NCBI GenBank assembly: GCA_963210315.1
Contig: OY723314.1
Coordinates: forward strand, 1,674,001-1,738,000
Reading direction: 5' to 3'
Source: Rhynchopus euleeides
Taxonomy: Eukaryota > Euglenozoa > Diplonemea > Diplonemida > Diplonemidae
DNA: 64,000 bases
In this document: positions 50,795-61,493 of the stretch, in pieces
Position numbering within the stretch: the first letter of the stretch is position 1
Layout of the letters: each line of letters begins with the position of its first letter
Notes under the pieces: generated by a model
What the model saw: the letters and a program-made list of their open reading frames with translations, nothing else
Databases searched by the model: none
What the model was told of the DNA's origin: nothing
Translations under genes and position numbers: made by a program

Positions 50795-53700
50795 ATGTCT
50801 GCGCCTTCCATCAGCAGCCAGGACAGCCGGGCCAACCCGACGCCTGATTTGGAGTGCCTCGGCAACGCCTCAGGCAGGCCGATCCCTGCAGCCTTCACCC
50901 TGTCGGACAGCACAGAGGAGCTGGCGCCTGGCACCGCAGTGCCCAGCGGCAGCGCGGGCAGCTCGGCAGTCCCGCCGACATGCTCCGCAGCGTCGTCTGC
51001 AGTCTCTGGGAGGGAGGGGGTGCAGGGGGGGACGCAGGCGACGTCTGGCGGCCCCTCCTCCAGCTCGGACCCCAGGACAGCGAGGGTTTTGGATGTCGAC
51101 ATGCGCCTCACCGCGTCCGCCTCCACCGCCGACAAGGCGCATTCCGCAAGCGCGTCGCGCAGCGGCACCGCCGGCAGCGGCGTGACCCAGCAGCATCCTG
51201 CGGGGCGCACCTCCCTACCCGAAGAGTACCGCATCCCCAGCATGTTCACCCCCAGCTCTCCACAGGGGGGAGGAGGCGGAGGGAGCGCTGCATCAGGACC
51301 CGCTGGGGGGGCTGCAAACCCCCACAGTGGCGGGGCAGCACCCCCTGCTCCCGCCCCCCCTGCTTCCGCTTCCGCGTCTTCTTCCGCTGCCCCGCGCCGC
51401 CGCACCCTCTACGACACGCAGGCAAAGTGGATCCGGCACGGCAGTGCCGCTGCCAGCCGCACCTCTGCCTCCTCCGACGAGGCCCTGGGGAGCCAGCGGA
51501 GCGGGGGTGCTGGTGGTGGTGGTGGTGGTGCTGCCCCCCCGCCCGCCTCCTCCGGCCCCACCTCCTTGGGAGGGGGCGATGACCTGCTGGTGCAGTCGCA
51601 GTCGGCAGATCTCCTGAAGCCCCCGCCGCCGCCGCCGCCGCCGCCGCACGGGGGTGACGCGGGGCACCGGAGCCTCACATTCCGCTCCCCGTCGCGCTCG
51701 CCGCGCGGCGGGCGGCGGGCGCAGGGCGCGGGGCCAGCCCCCCCGGCCCCCCCGCACCCTCTGCGGAACGCCATCTTCGACAGGTCACCCGGAGACCCCC
51801 TCGCGGTTGCCGACTTCCCGCGTCTGTTGAACCGGCTCCTCGACATGCTCATCCCCCTCGGCACCCTCCGCCTCTACGTCCTCCGCGCCCGCCTCCGCGC
51901 GGACCCCCCCGCCGACGTCTGCATCTTCAGCACCACCGACGCCCCGGATCTCCCCGAGGGCGCGTTTCTCCTCAGAGGCTTTCACGTCTTCTCCGCCTCC
52001 GCCGCCCCTCCTCCCCGCCCTCCTCCCGCGGAGGGGGGTGTCGGGGGAGGAGATGGTGGAGGTGGAGGCGCGGGTGCCCCTCCCCGGGAGCTCGCTCTCC
52101 TTCTCGGGTCTCGCACCGAGGTGCGCCCCCTCAGCCAGGCGGAGCTGCCCGACGCGCTCGCCGCGCCGACCGGGGGGTGCTTCGCGGAGGGGGTTTTGGC
52201 AGAGCTCAGCGCCACTGCGGGAGGCGTCGCCCGCCGCTCCGCGGAGCGGCTCGCAAAGCAGTGGGTGGGCCGGTATTACTGCAACGTGTCTGCCGTGAGG
52301 GAGGCGCGCTCCCTGGAGGAGATGGCGCGTGCCTTGCCTCTCCTGATGGATCTCGTGGAGACCGCGCCTGAGAAACCCCTTCGAGAGGCAGCGGTGAGAT
52401 ACGCCGCGGAGGCTGTCGCCTTCATGAGGCACGCCTCTACCCGCAGCGGCAGCGGCAGCATCTCCAACACGCAGAGAGGTGTCCCCCCGGGCGATGTGGG
52501 TTCTGCAGCGGGGAGGGGTGTGGCGCAGGTTAAGCAAAGCGCAAAGCAGGTCCGCCTCGCGCTGCGCGATGACACGGCGAGCTCCCCGGCGCGCCGCGGA
52601 GGTGTGAGGGACCCCGAGTCTGCCCGGCTGAGGGCCGCTCTGGATGCGGAGCTGGAGAAGGCGTCGCGTTGGGCGCCCCGACTGCAGAGCGTGCCGCCCC
52701 GCGAGGCACAGCAGCAGCCCACCGCTCCGCGGAGGGTATCCCCGACCTCGCGAGGGATTCTGAAGAGCCGTGGTGGTGGTGGTGGTGGTGCGGGGGGAGG
52801 TGGTGTGAGGAAGACGGCCTATCCCGAGGGGAGGCGTTCCGCCGATGCACCGGCTGAGGCGGAGATGCTGGTGGATGTGAGTCCGTTGCGGCTGCACCGC
52901 ATGGCGACGCCGCAGCTCGACAGGCGTGTCGCCGTGCGGCAGCAGCGCGAGAGCCTCGACGCGATGGAGCAGAGCTTCAGCAGGATGCTCGCGGAGGACG
53001 ACGACACCGACGCCCACCAGGCACGCCTCTTCGAGCAGCAGCGCCGCGATGCCCTCCTCCGCGCCAAACGCCGCCGCATCGACGACGGCGGGGTTTCCAA
53101 CATCTCCAAGACAGTCGGCTCCATCGGGCACGACCTCCGCTTCGAATACGTCCCGCCCCTCAGGTCGGGGCAGGGCAGGCCCCGGCCTGCCGGAAGTGGT
53201 AGCTCCTCCGCCAGCTCTTCCGCCCCCCGGCACGTCTTGGGGCGGGGTGGGGGGGCCAGGTGGGCGTCCTATGGGGACCGCGGCACGGGCGTGGCCCCCC
53301 CGCCAACCCGTGGGGGGCACGACGTGTCCTTCTCGCAGGAGACCAGCGGGTTGGGGGAGGCCAGCGACTCCGACAGCCTGCAGCTGAGGGGGTGGGCGCG
53401 GCGCGGCGCCGCAGCGCCTCCACCGCCCTCTCTCTCCGGGCGCCGCCCAGCGGCGCGGCTGCGGGTCGGGGATGAGGAGGAGGAGGACGAGGGGGAGGGT
53501 CGGCAGCTGTCGTGGGGCTTCGCCCCGCAGCTGTCCCAGGAGAGCGCTGCGAATGGGTTTTTCTCGTCGCAGTGCAGCGATGCCTCGGCGGATCTGTTCG
53601 GCCTGGGTGGGGGTCGCGGCGGAGGGGAGCGGGGAGGCAGCAGCGGTGGTGGCGGCGGTGCGCTGGACATCCGCTTTGGGGATATGGACGATTCCTACGA

Positions 53701-53923
53701 TGGGAGCGAGGTGGTGCACGCGGCTTCAGCCAGGTTTAAGAGGAAGCGGGACGGCCGCGCTGCCGACCCGCACCCCGTTTTGGGGCATCCCGCTGCGCGC
53801 AGGGTGCTGAAGGAGCCGGTGCGGCACTCGCGTCTGCGGCACTTCGAGTATAACAGCGACGATGACGAGGAGCTGAACAGGCAGCTCAGCGCGATTGCGA
53901 GGAAGACCCGTGCATCCCTGTGA
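50795..53923 (+). CDS. Large, mostly disordered protein of unknown function
   Basis: 1,042 residues from the ATG at 50795. I do not recognise the family. Residues 1-320 are Ser/Ala/Pro/Gly-rich and disordered, with poly-Gly and poly-Pro runs coded by GGT and CCG repeats (about 51510-51530 and 51625-51648). A more ordered region (about 322-545) begins near FDRSPGDPLAVADFPRLLNR. It contains TLRLYVLRARL and a helical part (ARSLEEMARALPLLMDLVET). The C-terminal 350 residues have helical RQQRESLDAMEQSFSRMLAE, basic clusters RAKRRRID and RFKRKRDGR that look like nuclear signals, acidic DEEEEDEGEG, and a conserved-looking end (HSRLRHFEYNSDDDEE). A nuclear chromatin or replication scaffold is a guess from composition only. 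Confidence 0.7.
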   Translation: MSAPSISSQDSRANPTPDLECLGNASGRPIPAAFTLSDSTEELAPGTAVPSGSAGSSAVPPTCSAASSAVSGREGVQGGTQATSGGPSSSSDPRTARVLDVDMRLTASASTADKAHSASASRSGTAGSGVTQQHPAGRTSLPEEYRIPSMFTPSSPQGGGGGGSAASGPAGGAANPHSGGAAPPAPAPPASASASSSAAPRRRTLYDTQAKWIRHGSAAASRTSASSDEALGSQRSGGAGGGGGGAAPPPASSGPTSLGGGDDLLVQSQSADLLKPPPPPPPPPHGGDAGHRSLTFRSPSRSPRGGRRAQGAGPAPPAPPHPLRNAIFDRSPGDPLAVADFPRLLNRLLDMLIPLGTLRLYVLRARLRADPPADVCIFSTTDAPDLPEGAFLLRGFHVFSASAAPPPRPPPAEGGVGGGDGGGGGAGAPPRELALLLGSRTEVRPLSQAELPDALAAPTGGCFAEGVLAELSATAGGVARRSAERLAKQWVGRYYCNVSAVREARSLEEMARALPLLMDLVETAPEKPLREAAVRYAAEAVAFMRHASTRSGSGSISNTQRGVPPGDVGSAAGRGVAQVKQSAKQVRLALRDDTASSPARRGGVRDPESARLRAALDAELEKASRWAPRLQSVPPREAQQQPTAPRRVSPTSRGILKSRGGGGGGAGGGGVRKTAYPEGRRSADAPAEAEMLVDVSPLRLHRMATPQLDRRVAVRQQRESLDAMEQSFSRMLAEDDDTDAHQARLFEQQRRDALLRAKRRRIDDGGVSNISKTVGSIGHDLRFEYVPPLRSGQGRPRPAGSGSSSASSSAPRHVLGRGGGARWASYGDRGTGVAPPPTRGGHDVSFSQETSGLGEASDSDSLQLRGWARRGAAAPPPPSLSGRRPAARLRVGDEEEEDEGEGRQLSWGFAPQLSQESAANGFFSSQCSDASADLFGLGGGRGGGERGGSSGGGGGALDIRFGDMDDSYDGSEVVHAASARFKRKRDGRAADPHPVLGHPAARRVLKEPVRHSRLRHFEYNSDDDEELNRQLSAIARKTRASL

Positions 53924-54076
53924 CCTGTGATGGGCACACGGTGGGGTAGGGCAGGGCAGGTGGGGTGCCTCTGTTGGGAGGGGTTAGTAAGGAGGCCGAG
54001 AGGGGTTCTTGGTTCAGCCGTGTGAGAGACTCAGCGAGTGTGTTGCCTCCCTGTGCGGGCGAGAACTCTCACCGGG

Positions 54077-54084
54077 CAGAGCCC
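54077..54084. repeat. 8-bp target site duplication, left
   Basis: CAGAGCCC directly before the left terminus of the hAT element. An identical CAGAGCCC follows the right terminus at 57200-57207. Confidence 0.9.
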
Positions 54085-54105
54085 CATTGTTGTTAGCCCC
54101 CATTT

Positions 54106-54300
54106 AAAACTTTACGTTTTAAACGTTTTAAACGTTTTAAACGTTTTAAACGTTTTAAACGTTTTAAACGTTTTAAACGTTTTAAACGTTTTAAACGTTT
54201 TAAACGTTTTAAACGTTTTAAACGTTTTAAATGTTTTAAATGTTTTAAATTAAAACGCGTTTTAAATTAATTTAAAACGGAGTTTAAAACGGGGTTTAAA
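54106..54300. repeat. Left subterminal GTTTTAAACG tandem repeats
   Basis: About a dozen copies of a 10-bp unit CGTTTTAAA(A/C) occur in direct series, decaying toward 54300. Related words occur in the right subterminal zone at 57090-57187. They are likely transposase-binding sites of the hAT element. Confidence 0.8.
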
Positions 54301-54527
54301 ATCGGCTTTTTTTGGTGGCGTTTTCACACCAGAAATGGCAGTTTTCGGACAAAAAGGGGGGTTTTCAGGCTGTTCGTGACCAATTTGGGGTGCGATTCCT
54401 CCATTACTGCCCAGAGGGCACATATTAGGTGTAAGTTTAGGTGTAAATTAGGTGTAAACGTACAGCGAGCATGGTAATGCTGCGTTGTAGCTCGAGACCG
54501 GTGCGCCAGAGCGTTCCAGGCATCATC

Positions 54528-56597
54528 CTATGCATTGCCCTCCGCTGGTGGCCTCAGGGCAGCGTGCACCGTCGACAGCTTTTCGATGGTCTGGGGGTTG
54601 AGATTCACTCTTCTACCGCCCGAGATCCACCCCATGGAGCTGAAGCGGCGCTCCACCTCAGCCGTCGAAGGACGGATCGCCACGATGGGCCTGGCAATTT
54701 CGCTCAGCCCACCGCAGGACCTTCTTCCCTTCAGAACAGCCCACCACTCTTCTGGCGGAACCGCATCTGCAATCTTCCAGTAGTCGGGATTTGTGTAAAT
54801 CCCGAACCTGGAGGAGAGAAGGAGCAGGTTCGCCGTGATCCCCCCACGCCCCCTCACGTACTCCTCGGCCCTTTCGATGACATCATCAGAGTGCTGGTAG
54901 CCCTCGTAGAAGGCCTTCGCGTCACCAGCACCCTTCAGTCCGTACTCCACAGGGCTCAGGACGGTCGCAGCACAGAGCCAATCCAGGCTCTGGTACTGCG
55001 CAACCCTCCGCTCAGCCGCCTGCTCTGCCCAGTCGGACATCTTCTTCTTCTCTGCACGAGGAAGCTTCGCCGCACATGCAGCGATCTTTGCCTCGATGGC
55101 AACGAAGAAGGGAATGATCATGCACGCACGTGCAGAGTTTCCCTGCAGGAGGTTAATCGCGATGGTGATGAAGGAAACTGCTTCGTACACAACTGCGAAG
55201 GTATCCCACTTCTCCAGCAGGGTGGGGAGACCGGGCATCTGGGCTGCGACCCCATCTTTCTCGTTCATCAGGATGAGGGAGGTTTTCGATTCAAACAGGA
55301 CCTCCCAGCAGGTGTGCGAGCTGGTCCAGCGAGTCAGGGTCGGGCGAGGAGGCATCTTCGAGCGAACCCGGCCATTCTGAATCTGGAAGGCTCCGAACAT
55401 GCGGCCGAGAGCTTCGACGTTCCGGATGGAGGAAGCGACACCGCTCAACAGGTCCGTCATCCAGGCGAACGGGTTCTTCACCTCCTTCCCCCCGCTCTTC
55501 CTCACACCCAGGCTGTCGTTCAGCAGCCGGTTCAGCGTGTGCGCTGCACAAACCAGGTGGAGGCACTGCTGACCGGCAGACGGCCTCTCGGTATTGACCT
55601 TGTCGGCAACACGCCTGCATCCCGCTACGACAGTCGAAGCACCATCGCTGACGAGGGCCGCGGTCTTCGTCAAATACGGGAAGCCCATCAGATGGTTGTA
55701 CAGCTCATCGGCATTGTGACACTCCTCCTCGAGGGGTTTCGAGCTCACAGGGTGGGCCTGTCCACCATCGCCGGCGCCGAGAAGGGAGAACACTTTGTCG
55801 CCACGGTTTGTCTTCCACTCATCCATGTACACAACGACGTGGGTGCTCTTGGACAGGGCTTCCTTCATCGGAGCTGTGACTTTCTCATACTCCGCCTCCA
55901 GCACCCTCCCAGCGAGCTGATGCCTGCTCGGGACCTTGGTTATGTCGAACGTCGGCCGGAGGCGTTTGATCACCTGCCTCAGGTGGGGGGATTCAACCGT
56001 CGTAAACGGGATCGCATGGGCAAAAAACAGGCGACCCAGTTCAGCCTCAAATGTGGTGTACTCCTCATCATTCAGAGTATCCAGCGTTTCGTTCCGTCTG
56101 CGCTTTGGCTTTCCCTTTGTATTCTGAGCTGGGTTCTGGGGGACGGGCACCTGGGATGCCGGAAGCGATGACGATGACTGCGGCTGGGCCTGGGACTGCG
56201 GGGCCACCTGCGATGATGGTGGCTGCGGCTGCGGCTGGGCCTGGGACTGCGAGGCCACCTGCGATGATGATGACTGCTGGGACTGAGACTGTGACTGCGA
56301 TGCCTGCGGGACGGCCTGTGCCTGGACCTCCTGCTGTGATGTAGCCGGCACAGGAGCAGTGTCGTCGTCCGAATCGCTCACCTCCTCACCCCTGAGGCGG
56401 CGATTCTCACGATCGGCACGCCTCACGATGCCCTGAGGGGCCGCCTCACACCGGGCAAGGTGCCACTTCTGCCGCGTACCTGTTGCGTGGGACAGACTAT
56501 CTGCGCAGTGATTACACTTTGCAGTGGTCCCCCCACCCACAGCGGCGGTGAAGTGCACACGGGCCCAACAAGCGGGCCTCCCTGCCTTCGGGGGCAT
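54528..56597 (-). CDS. hAT transposase (BED finger, DUF659-type core)
   Basis: 689 residues from the ATG at 56597; the frame is open a little further but without an ATG. The BED-type zinc finger is C28-x2-C31 ... H46-x3-C50. A Gln/Ser-rich linker spans about 94-160, with a basic patch KPKRRR. The RNase-H-like core has a first catalytic Asp in VVVYMDEW (about 259), a second in LVSDGAST (about 318), and the CAAH motif (about 350-353) of the hAT insertion domain. The C-terminal part holds IRPSTAEVERRFSSMGWISG, the hAT dimerisation region with the third acidic residue upstream or within. No stop or frameshift is seen. It cuts and pastes the surrounding element. Confidence 0.92.
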   Translation of the reverse strand: MPPKAGRPACWARVHFTAAVGGGTTAKCNHCADSLSHATGTRQKWHLARCEAAPQGIVRRADRENRRLRGEEVSDSDDDTAPVPATSQQEVQAQAVPQASQSQSQSQQSSSSQVASQSQAQPQPQPPSSQVAPQSQAQPQSSSSLPASQVPVPQNPAQNTKGKPKRRRNETLDTLNDEEYTTFEAELGRLFFAHAIPFTTVESPHLRQVIKRLRPTFDITKVPSRHQLAGRVLEAEYEKVTAPMKEALSKSTHVVVYMDEWKTNRGDKVFSLLGAGDGGQAHPVSSKPLEEECHNADELYNHLMGFPYLTKTAALVSDGASTVVAGCRRVADKVNTERPSAGQQCLHLVCAAHTLNRLLNDSLGVRKSGGKEVKNPFAWMTDLLSGVASSIRNVEALGRMFGAFQIQNGRVRSKMPPRPTLTRWTSSHTCWEVLFESKTSLILMNEKDGVAAQMPGLPTLLEKWDTFAVVYEAVSFITIAINLLQGNSARACMIIPFFVAIEAKIAACAAKLPRAEKKKMSDWAEQAAERRVAQYQSLDWLCAATVLSPVEYGLKGAGDAKAFYEGYQHSDDVIERAEEYVRGRGGITANLLLLSSRFGIYTNPDYWKIADAVPPEEWWAVLKGRRSCGGLSEIARPIVAIRPSTAEVERRFSSMGWISGGRRVNLNPQTIEKLSTVHAALRPPAEGNA

Positions 56598-57089
56598 TGT
56601 CCACCGTGTCACCTGTAGTGGTAGGTTATGCGGGCGTGACAAGCGCTGCACTCAACAACGGGAAAAATCAATTCGCGCGGATGGGTGAGTGGGGGATACG
56701 AACCTCACATCTCACCACTTCCATTCTGAGATCCATTCCGAGCCACATGCAACGTGTTGTGGGCTAGAACCATCGTCAATCAGGGAACTGAATGAGCGGG
56801 CATCAACCGGACATACTGTATTTGTACTTATGGCTTTACACACAAAAACCAGAATCTGGTTTTTGTGATGACATACTTCTGTTCACACAATGGTGTGAAC
56901 AGATTATGCATGAAATCAGCCTCAAATGAGCAAAATAACAGGGAATTTGTTCACCCATTTGCGACCCCCAGGGAGCCTCAAAATTGGGTTTTTTTGTCGA
57001 CAATGGGCTCAGATGTCCCAAAACGACCAATTTCGGTTTCCAGAAAAAAAAATCGAAAAGTCTCCCCCTATATTTTTCAGTATTTTTTA

Positions 57090-57187
57090 TGTTTTAAACC
57101 CCGTTTTAAACCCCGTTTTAAATAATTTAAAACGGCGTTTTAAACTTTAAAACATTTAAAACGTTTAAAATGTTTAAAACTCGGTTT
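57090..57187. repeat. Right subterminal TTTAAA-rich repeats
   Basis: Repeated GTTTTAAACCCC, then AAAACGGCGTTTTAAAC and AAAACGTTTAAAATGTTTAA. It mirrors the left subterminal zone of the hAT element. Confidence 0.75.
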
Positions 57188-57199
57188 CTAACAACACTG

Positions 57200-57207
57200 C
57201 AGAGCCC
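57200..57207. repeat. 8-bp target site duplication, right
   Basis: CAGAGCCC immediately after the right terminus, identical to 54077-54084. Confidence 0.9.
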
Positions 57208-59526
57208 CCCCTCTCTGTGGCGTGTATGAGGTTTTCAGCAAACGAAGTCTTGTTTTTCTTTTCCTTCGCGTGGTGGGGGGTGCAGCGACGTAGTGCGGAA
57301 GTATATCCGCAAAAGGTGCCCAATAATGACAGTCATTTTTTAGAGGGGAGGAGCTGCTGTGAATTTGGCGATTGCAAGGTTGCGCAGTTGGGGTTTGTTG
57401 ATGAGGTATCGTACTATGGTTCCACCAAGGAAAGAGAGTGGCCAGGCCACTGCCCCCACCGGGACCCAGCTCAGCCACACAAAAGTTTGATCTGCCCGCA
57501 GCACGCACCCTGCCCTACCCCAGTAGGTGTGTCTCACTGGTCTGTGCGTCATGAAGATCACAAGCGAACAACAAGGAAAACGTGGCAACTGGACTGGGGG
57601 TATGTGCAAGGAAGGGCCAGTCCGGGGGGGAAGAGAAGGGTAAGCCCCGCGGGGAGTGTGAGGGGGGGGGGGGCGGGGAGGAAACGGTGGTCCTATGGTT
57701 GATCGTATATCACAGTAACAGTAGAGCAGCGGGTATGGAAAAAAGACCTTTCAGAGGGGACGCGGGAGGCACCGCCTTGTGTGGATGGGGGTGGGGGGTG
57801 GGGGGAGGGGTATTGGCTTTGCTCGCCTTGTTCGCCTTTTCTTTCGCCCACCCCCCCCCACAAAGCATGGTTTTGACAATTTGTAGAGCCCGTTTTTTTT
57901 TCTCTAGATTTTTTCACATTTTTTGGGACCCTTTTCAGGCATGCTTTCTGTCGCTTGTCAGGACTCACTCGCTCACCTGTGTGCTCCGCACCCACTCGTC
58001 TTCGCAAGGGTGTAGAGGCGCAAGCAACAAGAGGTACAAAAAAAAGTACAGATGAGTAGGGAGTTATACAGGCGGCATGGCCTCAAGTTGAATTCAACCT
58101 TTGGTTGCAAGCAGTGCCACGGATTTGACAACACAGCAAGGCTGTGTGGCACGCAACGACACAGAGCCAAAGGCTGGCGTGGCTTTCCCCTCCCCCTTGT
58201 GGCAGTGTGTGCTGTGAGAGCTGTGCTCAGAATCCCCGGAGGCAGTGGAGTTGTGGGTTTCCGGAGTGGGGGTGATGTTTTTTGCGATCTTAGAAATTCA
58301 GAAAAGTGCGTTGCCATCACGAAGTAGGTATCACTGATGCAGCGTGACATGCACAGTGCAAAAGCCCCGATTTGTTGTTTCTGCAGCAGCCCCTCCGTGA
58401 CTTCCGACGGAGGTATTGCTGACTTGCGTCTTCCCGCCACCAAGCCACCAGGCGCATACGTTTGTCGGGTGTGGATGATGGGGCCACACCTTTAGATCTG
58501 TTACTAGTAAGAAGTCCAAAAAGGCTTCTCAGCCCCTCTGTCTGCTTCCCCTTGTCCAAATGAGTGAGTGAACGGTATGGCAGCTGGAAGGGTGAACCGA
58601 AGTAACAACCGCAAGCACCCCTGTGTTTTCGCATTTTCACTCGCGTCTGCGGGTACATGAAACAAAATGTCTCCGTGTTGGAAGAATATTCTGTGTCGCT
58701 GCTGTGTGTGTGTCTGGCAAGGGGGCAAGGCGTGTGTGGGGTAGATAGAACACGGGCACGCCTGTGTGGCTGCCCTCGGGGTGGGGTGGTGGGTTAAAAA
58801 CGAGCCCGCCGCATGGATTCCGAAAAAAATGCGGTTGAGTATTCAAGAAGGGGTATACAACAGAACACGATCCCGAAAAGTTGGAGAGAGACTGTCCATT
58901 CACACCACACAGACAGACCATTGGGCTCCGCCGTATTTTGCATTTGCGAAACATGGTGCATTGCAACACGAGTACTCAAGCGCTCGAGGGGGTGTCGGAA
59001 GCGCTGCTTTTGGAATGTTCCATTGTTGCAAATGGACGGTGCCTCAGTGGGTGCTGCCATGTATGAACACAAGCAAGCAGTTGGCGTCAGAAAAATGCCT
59101 ATCGGAGAGTATCTCTCTTCCATGGAGCAGCCTTGGCCCCACATAACAAAAGTCAGATCCTGAGAACCTGAGATCTCCGATTCGAAAGCAAAATACAGCG
59201 AGCAGCACTAGTAGCACTGGAAACAGAAGACGCAGCCTCCTCCCCTCCCCAGACTGTTTGCCGTGCTTCACGCATTTTTTTTGTTTCCCCGAATCAATTT
59301 TCGGTGAGCAGGTCCACAAAATCAGCAAACGCTTCCTTACCCCTTCATGTTTCCCTGTAGTGGTTTGAGCGAAGAAAACGAAGAGGAACATATTTCTTCC
59401 GGGGTGTTCTTGCGATGAATACCCGCTGGTCCTTCTCTTCCCTCACTGATTTGCGGACGCATAGTTTTGATGTCCACCACTGCCACACACACACACCACA
59501 CACATCGCCCCCTTTTCCTTTTGCAG
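57208..59526. other. Intergenic, no gene recognised
   Basis: No credible gene on either strand. Open frames lack recognisable domains. GTCAGGACTCACTCGCTCAC and TGTGCTCCGCACCC near 57958-57990 recur in looser form inside intron 2 of the Oxa1-like gene (61110-61240), a shared dispersed repeat. Confidence 0.4.
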
Positions 59527-59592
59527 GACGGCCGCAGGCCTGCACCCCGACATCCCTGGGCTGGGCGGGTGGTGCACCCCCCAGGCAGCGAA
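59527..59592 (+). promoter_or_regulatory. 5' UTR of the Oxa1-like gene after a strong AG acceptor
   Basis: A pyrimidine tract CCCCCTTTTCCTTTTGCAG ends at 59526. It is the best splice-acceptor-like signal in the window and lies 66 bp before the ATG with no matching donor nearby. It suits a trans-splice site or a 5' UTR intron end. Confidence 0.5.
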
Positions 59593-61493
59593 ATGCTCCG
59601 AAGCGGGTTGCGTCGTGCGGCTACCGCAGCGCAAGCCTCTGGGATTCCCCGCAGCGGCTGCCTGCAGAGCGGTCTGTCGCTGGGCGCCGGGCTGAGCAGC
59701 ACACCGCAGCGCAGATGCATCTCTTGGGACTCAGTCAACCCCTTCGCGTCGAAAGCTGTGCAGCCAGAGCAGGTGCCCCCTGCCCAGCCGAACGACCCCT
59801 TCGCAGGGCTGCCGCAGGCGGAAAAGGCACGGCAGGAGGAGGAGGAGATCCAGCGGCTGATCGACGAGGACACGGAGTACTCAGAGCCCGCCATGACCTT
59901 TTTTGAATCGCTCGACGCCTACTGGGATTCGTTCCTGACGTTGGTGTCCCCCATGGGCTGGGCGAGCTCTGGCGTGCACGCCCTGCACAACACCCTCGGC
60001 CTCGAGTGGTGGCTGTGTGTCATGGGGATGTCGATGGGGGCCCGTCTTGCGTTTCTCCCGGTGCAGCTCTTCGTGACGCGCAACCAGATCCGCATGAGTA
60101 TGTTTGCGTGTCACGGTTGCGTCCATTCCCCTTGCGGGTGGGGATTTGCCACATTCAGAATCCAGACACACACACACACCCCTGTAAGGGGATAGACGTT
60201 TGGGTAAATATGATTGCGCTCCACAAAAAAGTAGCCCGGAACTGTTCTCCTACAGTTTCTGGACAGGGTGTCTATAATAAAGCGAAAGGACTACTATTTC
60301 CCACCGCACATGCATGCAGGAATAGGCTGATATTGTTCCTCTTTCAATGCTACTGCCATTGCCCCCCCCCCTCACCCTCCACAGTGTGAGTGAAGGGTGA
60401 TCATTCTTGTGCTCCCTTCTACGCTCTATTTCACTACCCCCACCCTCCACAGGTCTGTACCAGACGGATCTGGGTGTTTTGAAGCAGCGGAAGCAAGAGG
60501 CGACATCCAACACTGCCCTCTCTGAGAAGGACCGTGCCATCGTGAAGAACAACTACGACGCGCAGATCGACGCCCTCTCTCAGAAGGGCGGCTTCAAGGA
60601 GTGGTACTCCTTCCTCACGCTCTTCTCCGTGATCCCCTACGGCGTTGTGTTCTACACGACACGCCAGCTCATGGAGGAACCCGCTATTGTGAGCTCCGGA
60701 TCCGGCGGGATTCTTTGGTTCAAACAGATCGCGGAGATGGACTCGACGTTCGCTCTCCCCGTCATCGCCTGGCTTCTCATGTCCCTTGGCAACGAGATGA
60801 CCATGGCACAGGCGGTGCCCTCCCGCTCCAAATACTTTGTCCTGCAGAAGTGGGGCGGAAGGGTAATGACTGGTGTCTTTCTCTTCCTGTTCAGGGAGTC
60901 TGCCGCAGGAGTCATGCTCGGCTTCGTCACCGCGGGCTTCATGGGTGTCGTGCCGCCGCTGCTGCTCAGGTCGGCAGCATTCCGCACTTACTTCAAGGTG
61001 CCGCAGATAAAGAAGCCGCCGCGCGCCACGATTGTATGTCATTTATAACCCTTTCCCAGCGAACCGTGTGCGATTCAACAGTGTGCCGCGGATCGATTAT
61101 TGTCGCCTTGTCAGGACTCACTGGGGGCCTTCGCTCTGTGCCAGAGTGCGTCAGGTTGCAGCGTGTCGTGTTAGGCGGCTCACTTGTGTGCACTTTAGAG
61201 CGAAGCCACCCACTCACCCACCTGTGCTCCGCACGGGACCTGAATGTCGTGATGCACAATCAGTCAACAGCGCCTCACTTGTTGTGGTGCATCTGCCCCT
61301 GCCACACCCCACTGTGCTACAGGATGTGCAGGTGACTGGCTTCAGGGGTTGGCTCCAGCGCGCGCATGCATGGATGGCGGGTGCAACGTTCGAGAAGCAG
61401 AGCGTGCTCGGGGGTGGTCTCGGCAGCATAGCCCATGCGTCTCCCAACGTCGTGAAGAACGTCTCGCAGTTCAAAGTCGTCGGGAAGCGTTAG
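59593..61493 (+). CDS. OXA1: Oxa1/YidC-family mitochondrial inner-membrane insertase (3 exons)
   Basis: Join of 59593-60097, 60453-61033 and 61323-61493, giving 418 residues. Introns are GTATGT...CAG (60098-60452) and GTATGT...CAG (61034-61322), and codons continue cleanly across both (RMS-LYQTDLG; RATI-DVQVTG). A later AG 9 bp on would also keep frame at the second acceptor. The N-terminus is a mitochondrial presequence (MLRSGLRRAATAAQ). Family features are LHNTLGLEWWLCVMGM with GARLAFLPVQLFVTRNQIRM, the loop GVLKQRKQE, FSVIPYGVVFY, GGILWFKQIAEMD and ALPVIAWLLMSLGNEM. Oxa1 inserts mitochondrially made and some imported proteins into the inner membrane. Assignment rests on pattern and topology (about five spans). 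Confidence 0.85.
60098..60452 (+). other. Intron 1 of the Oxa1-like gene
   Basis: 355 nt, GTATGT donor and CCCTCCACAG acceptor, splitting an AGT codon after its first base. Confidence 0.85.
61034..61322 (+). other. Intron 2 of the Oxa1-like gene
   Basis: 289 nt, GTATGT donor and GTGCTACAG acceptor, phase 0. Contains a dispersed repeat fragment resembling 57958-57990. Confidence 0.75.

Larger units (their letters stand above)
54085..57199. mobile_element. hAT-superfamily DNA transposon, apparently complete
   Basis: 3,115 bp. The left terminus is CATTGTTGTTAG (54085-54096) and the right terminus CTAACAACACTG (57188-57199), the inverse CAGTGTTGTTAG, with one mismatch in 12. The flanking 8-bp duplication CAGAGCCC is exact, as expected for hAT insertion. 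Both subterminal zones are full of TTTTAAAC-type words, typical transposase-binding repeats. One intact transposase gene lies inside on the minus strand. The exact duplication and the open ORF argue for a recent, possibly active insertion. Confidence 0.92.

Noticed and set aside
54038..54253. Short open frame with LNVLNV repeats at the left end of the hAT element
   Set aside because: A pure translation of the 10-bp subterminal repeat; not a protein.
57217..58443. Several 100-160-codon open frames on both strands
   Set aside because: No domains, biased composition, no consistent start context; typical chance ORFs of GC-rich DNA.
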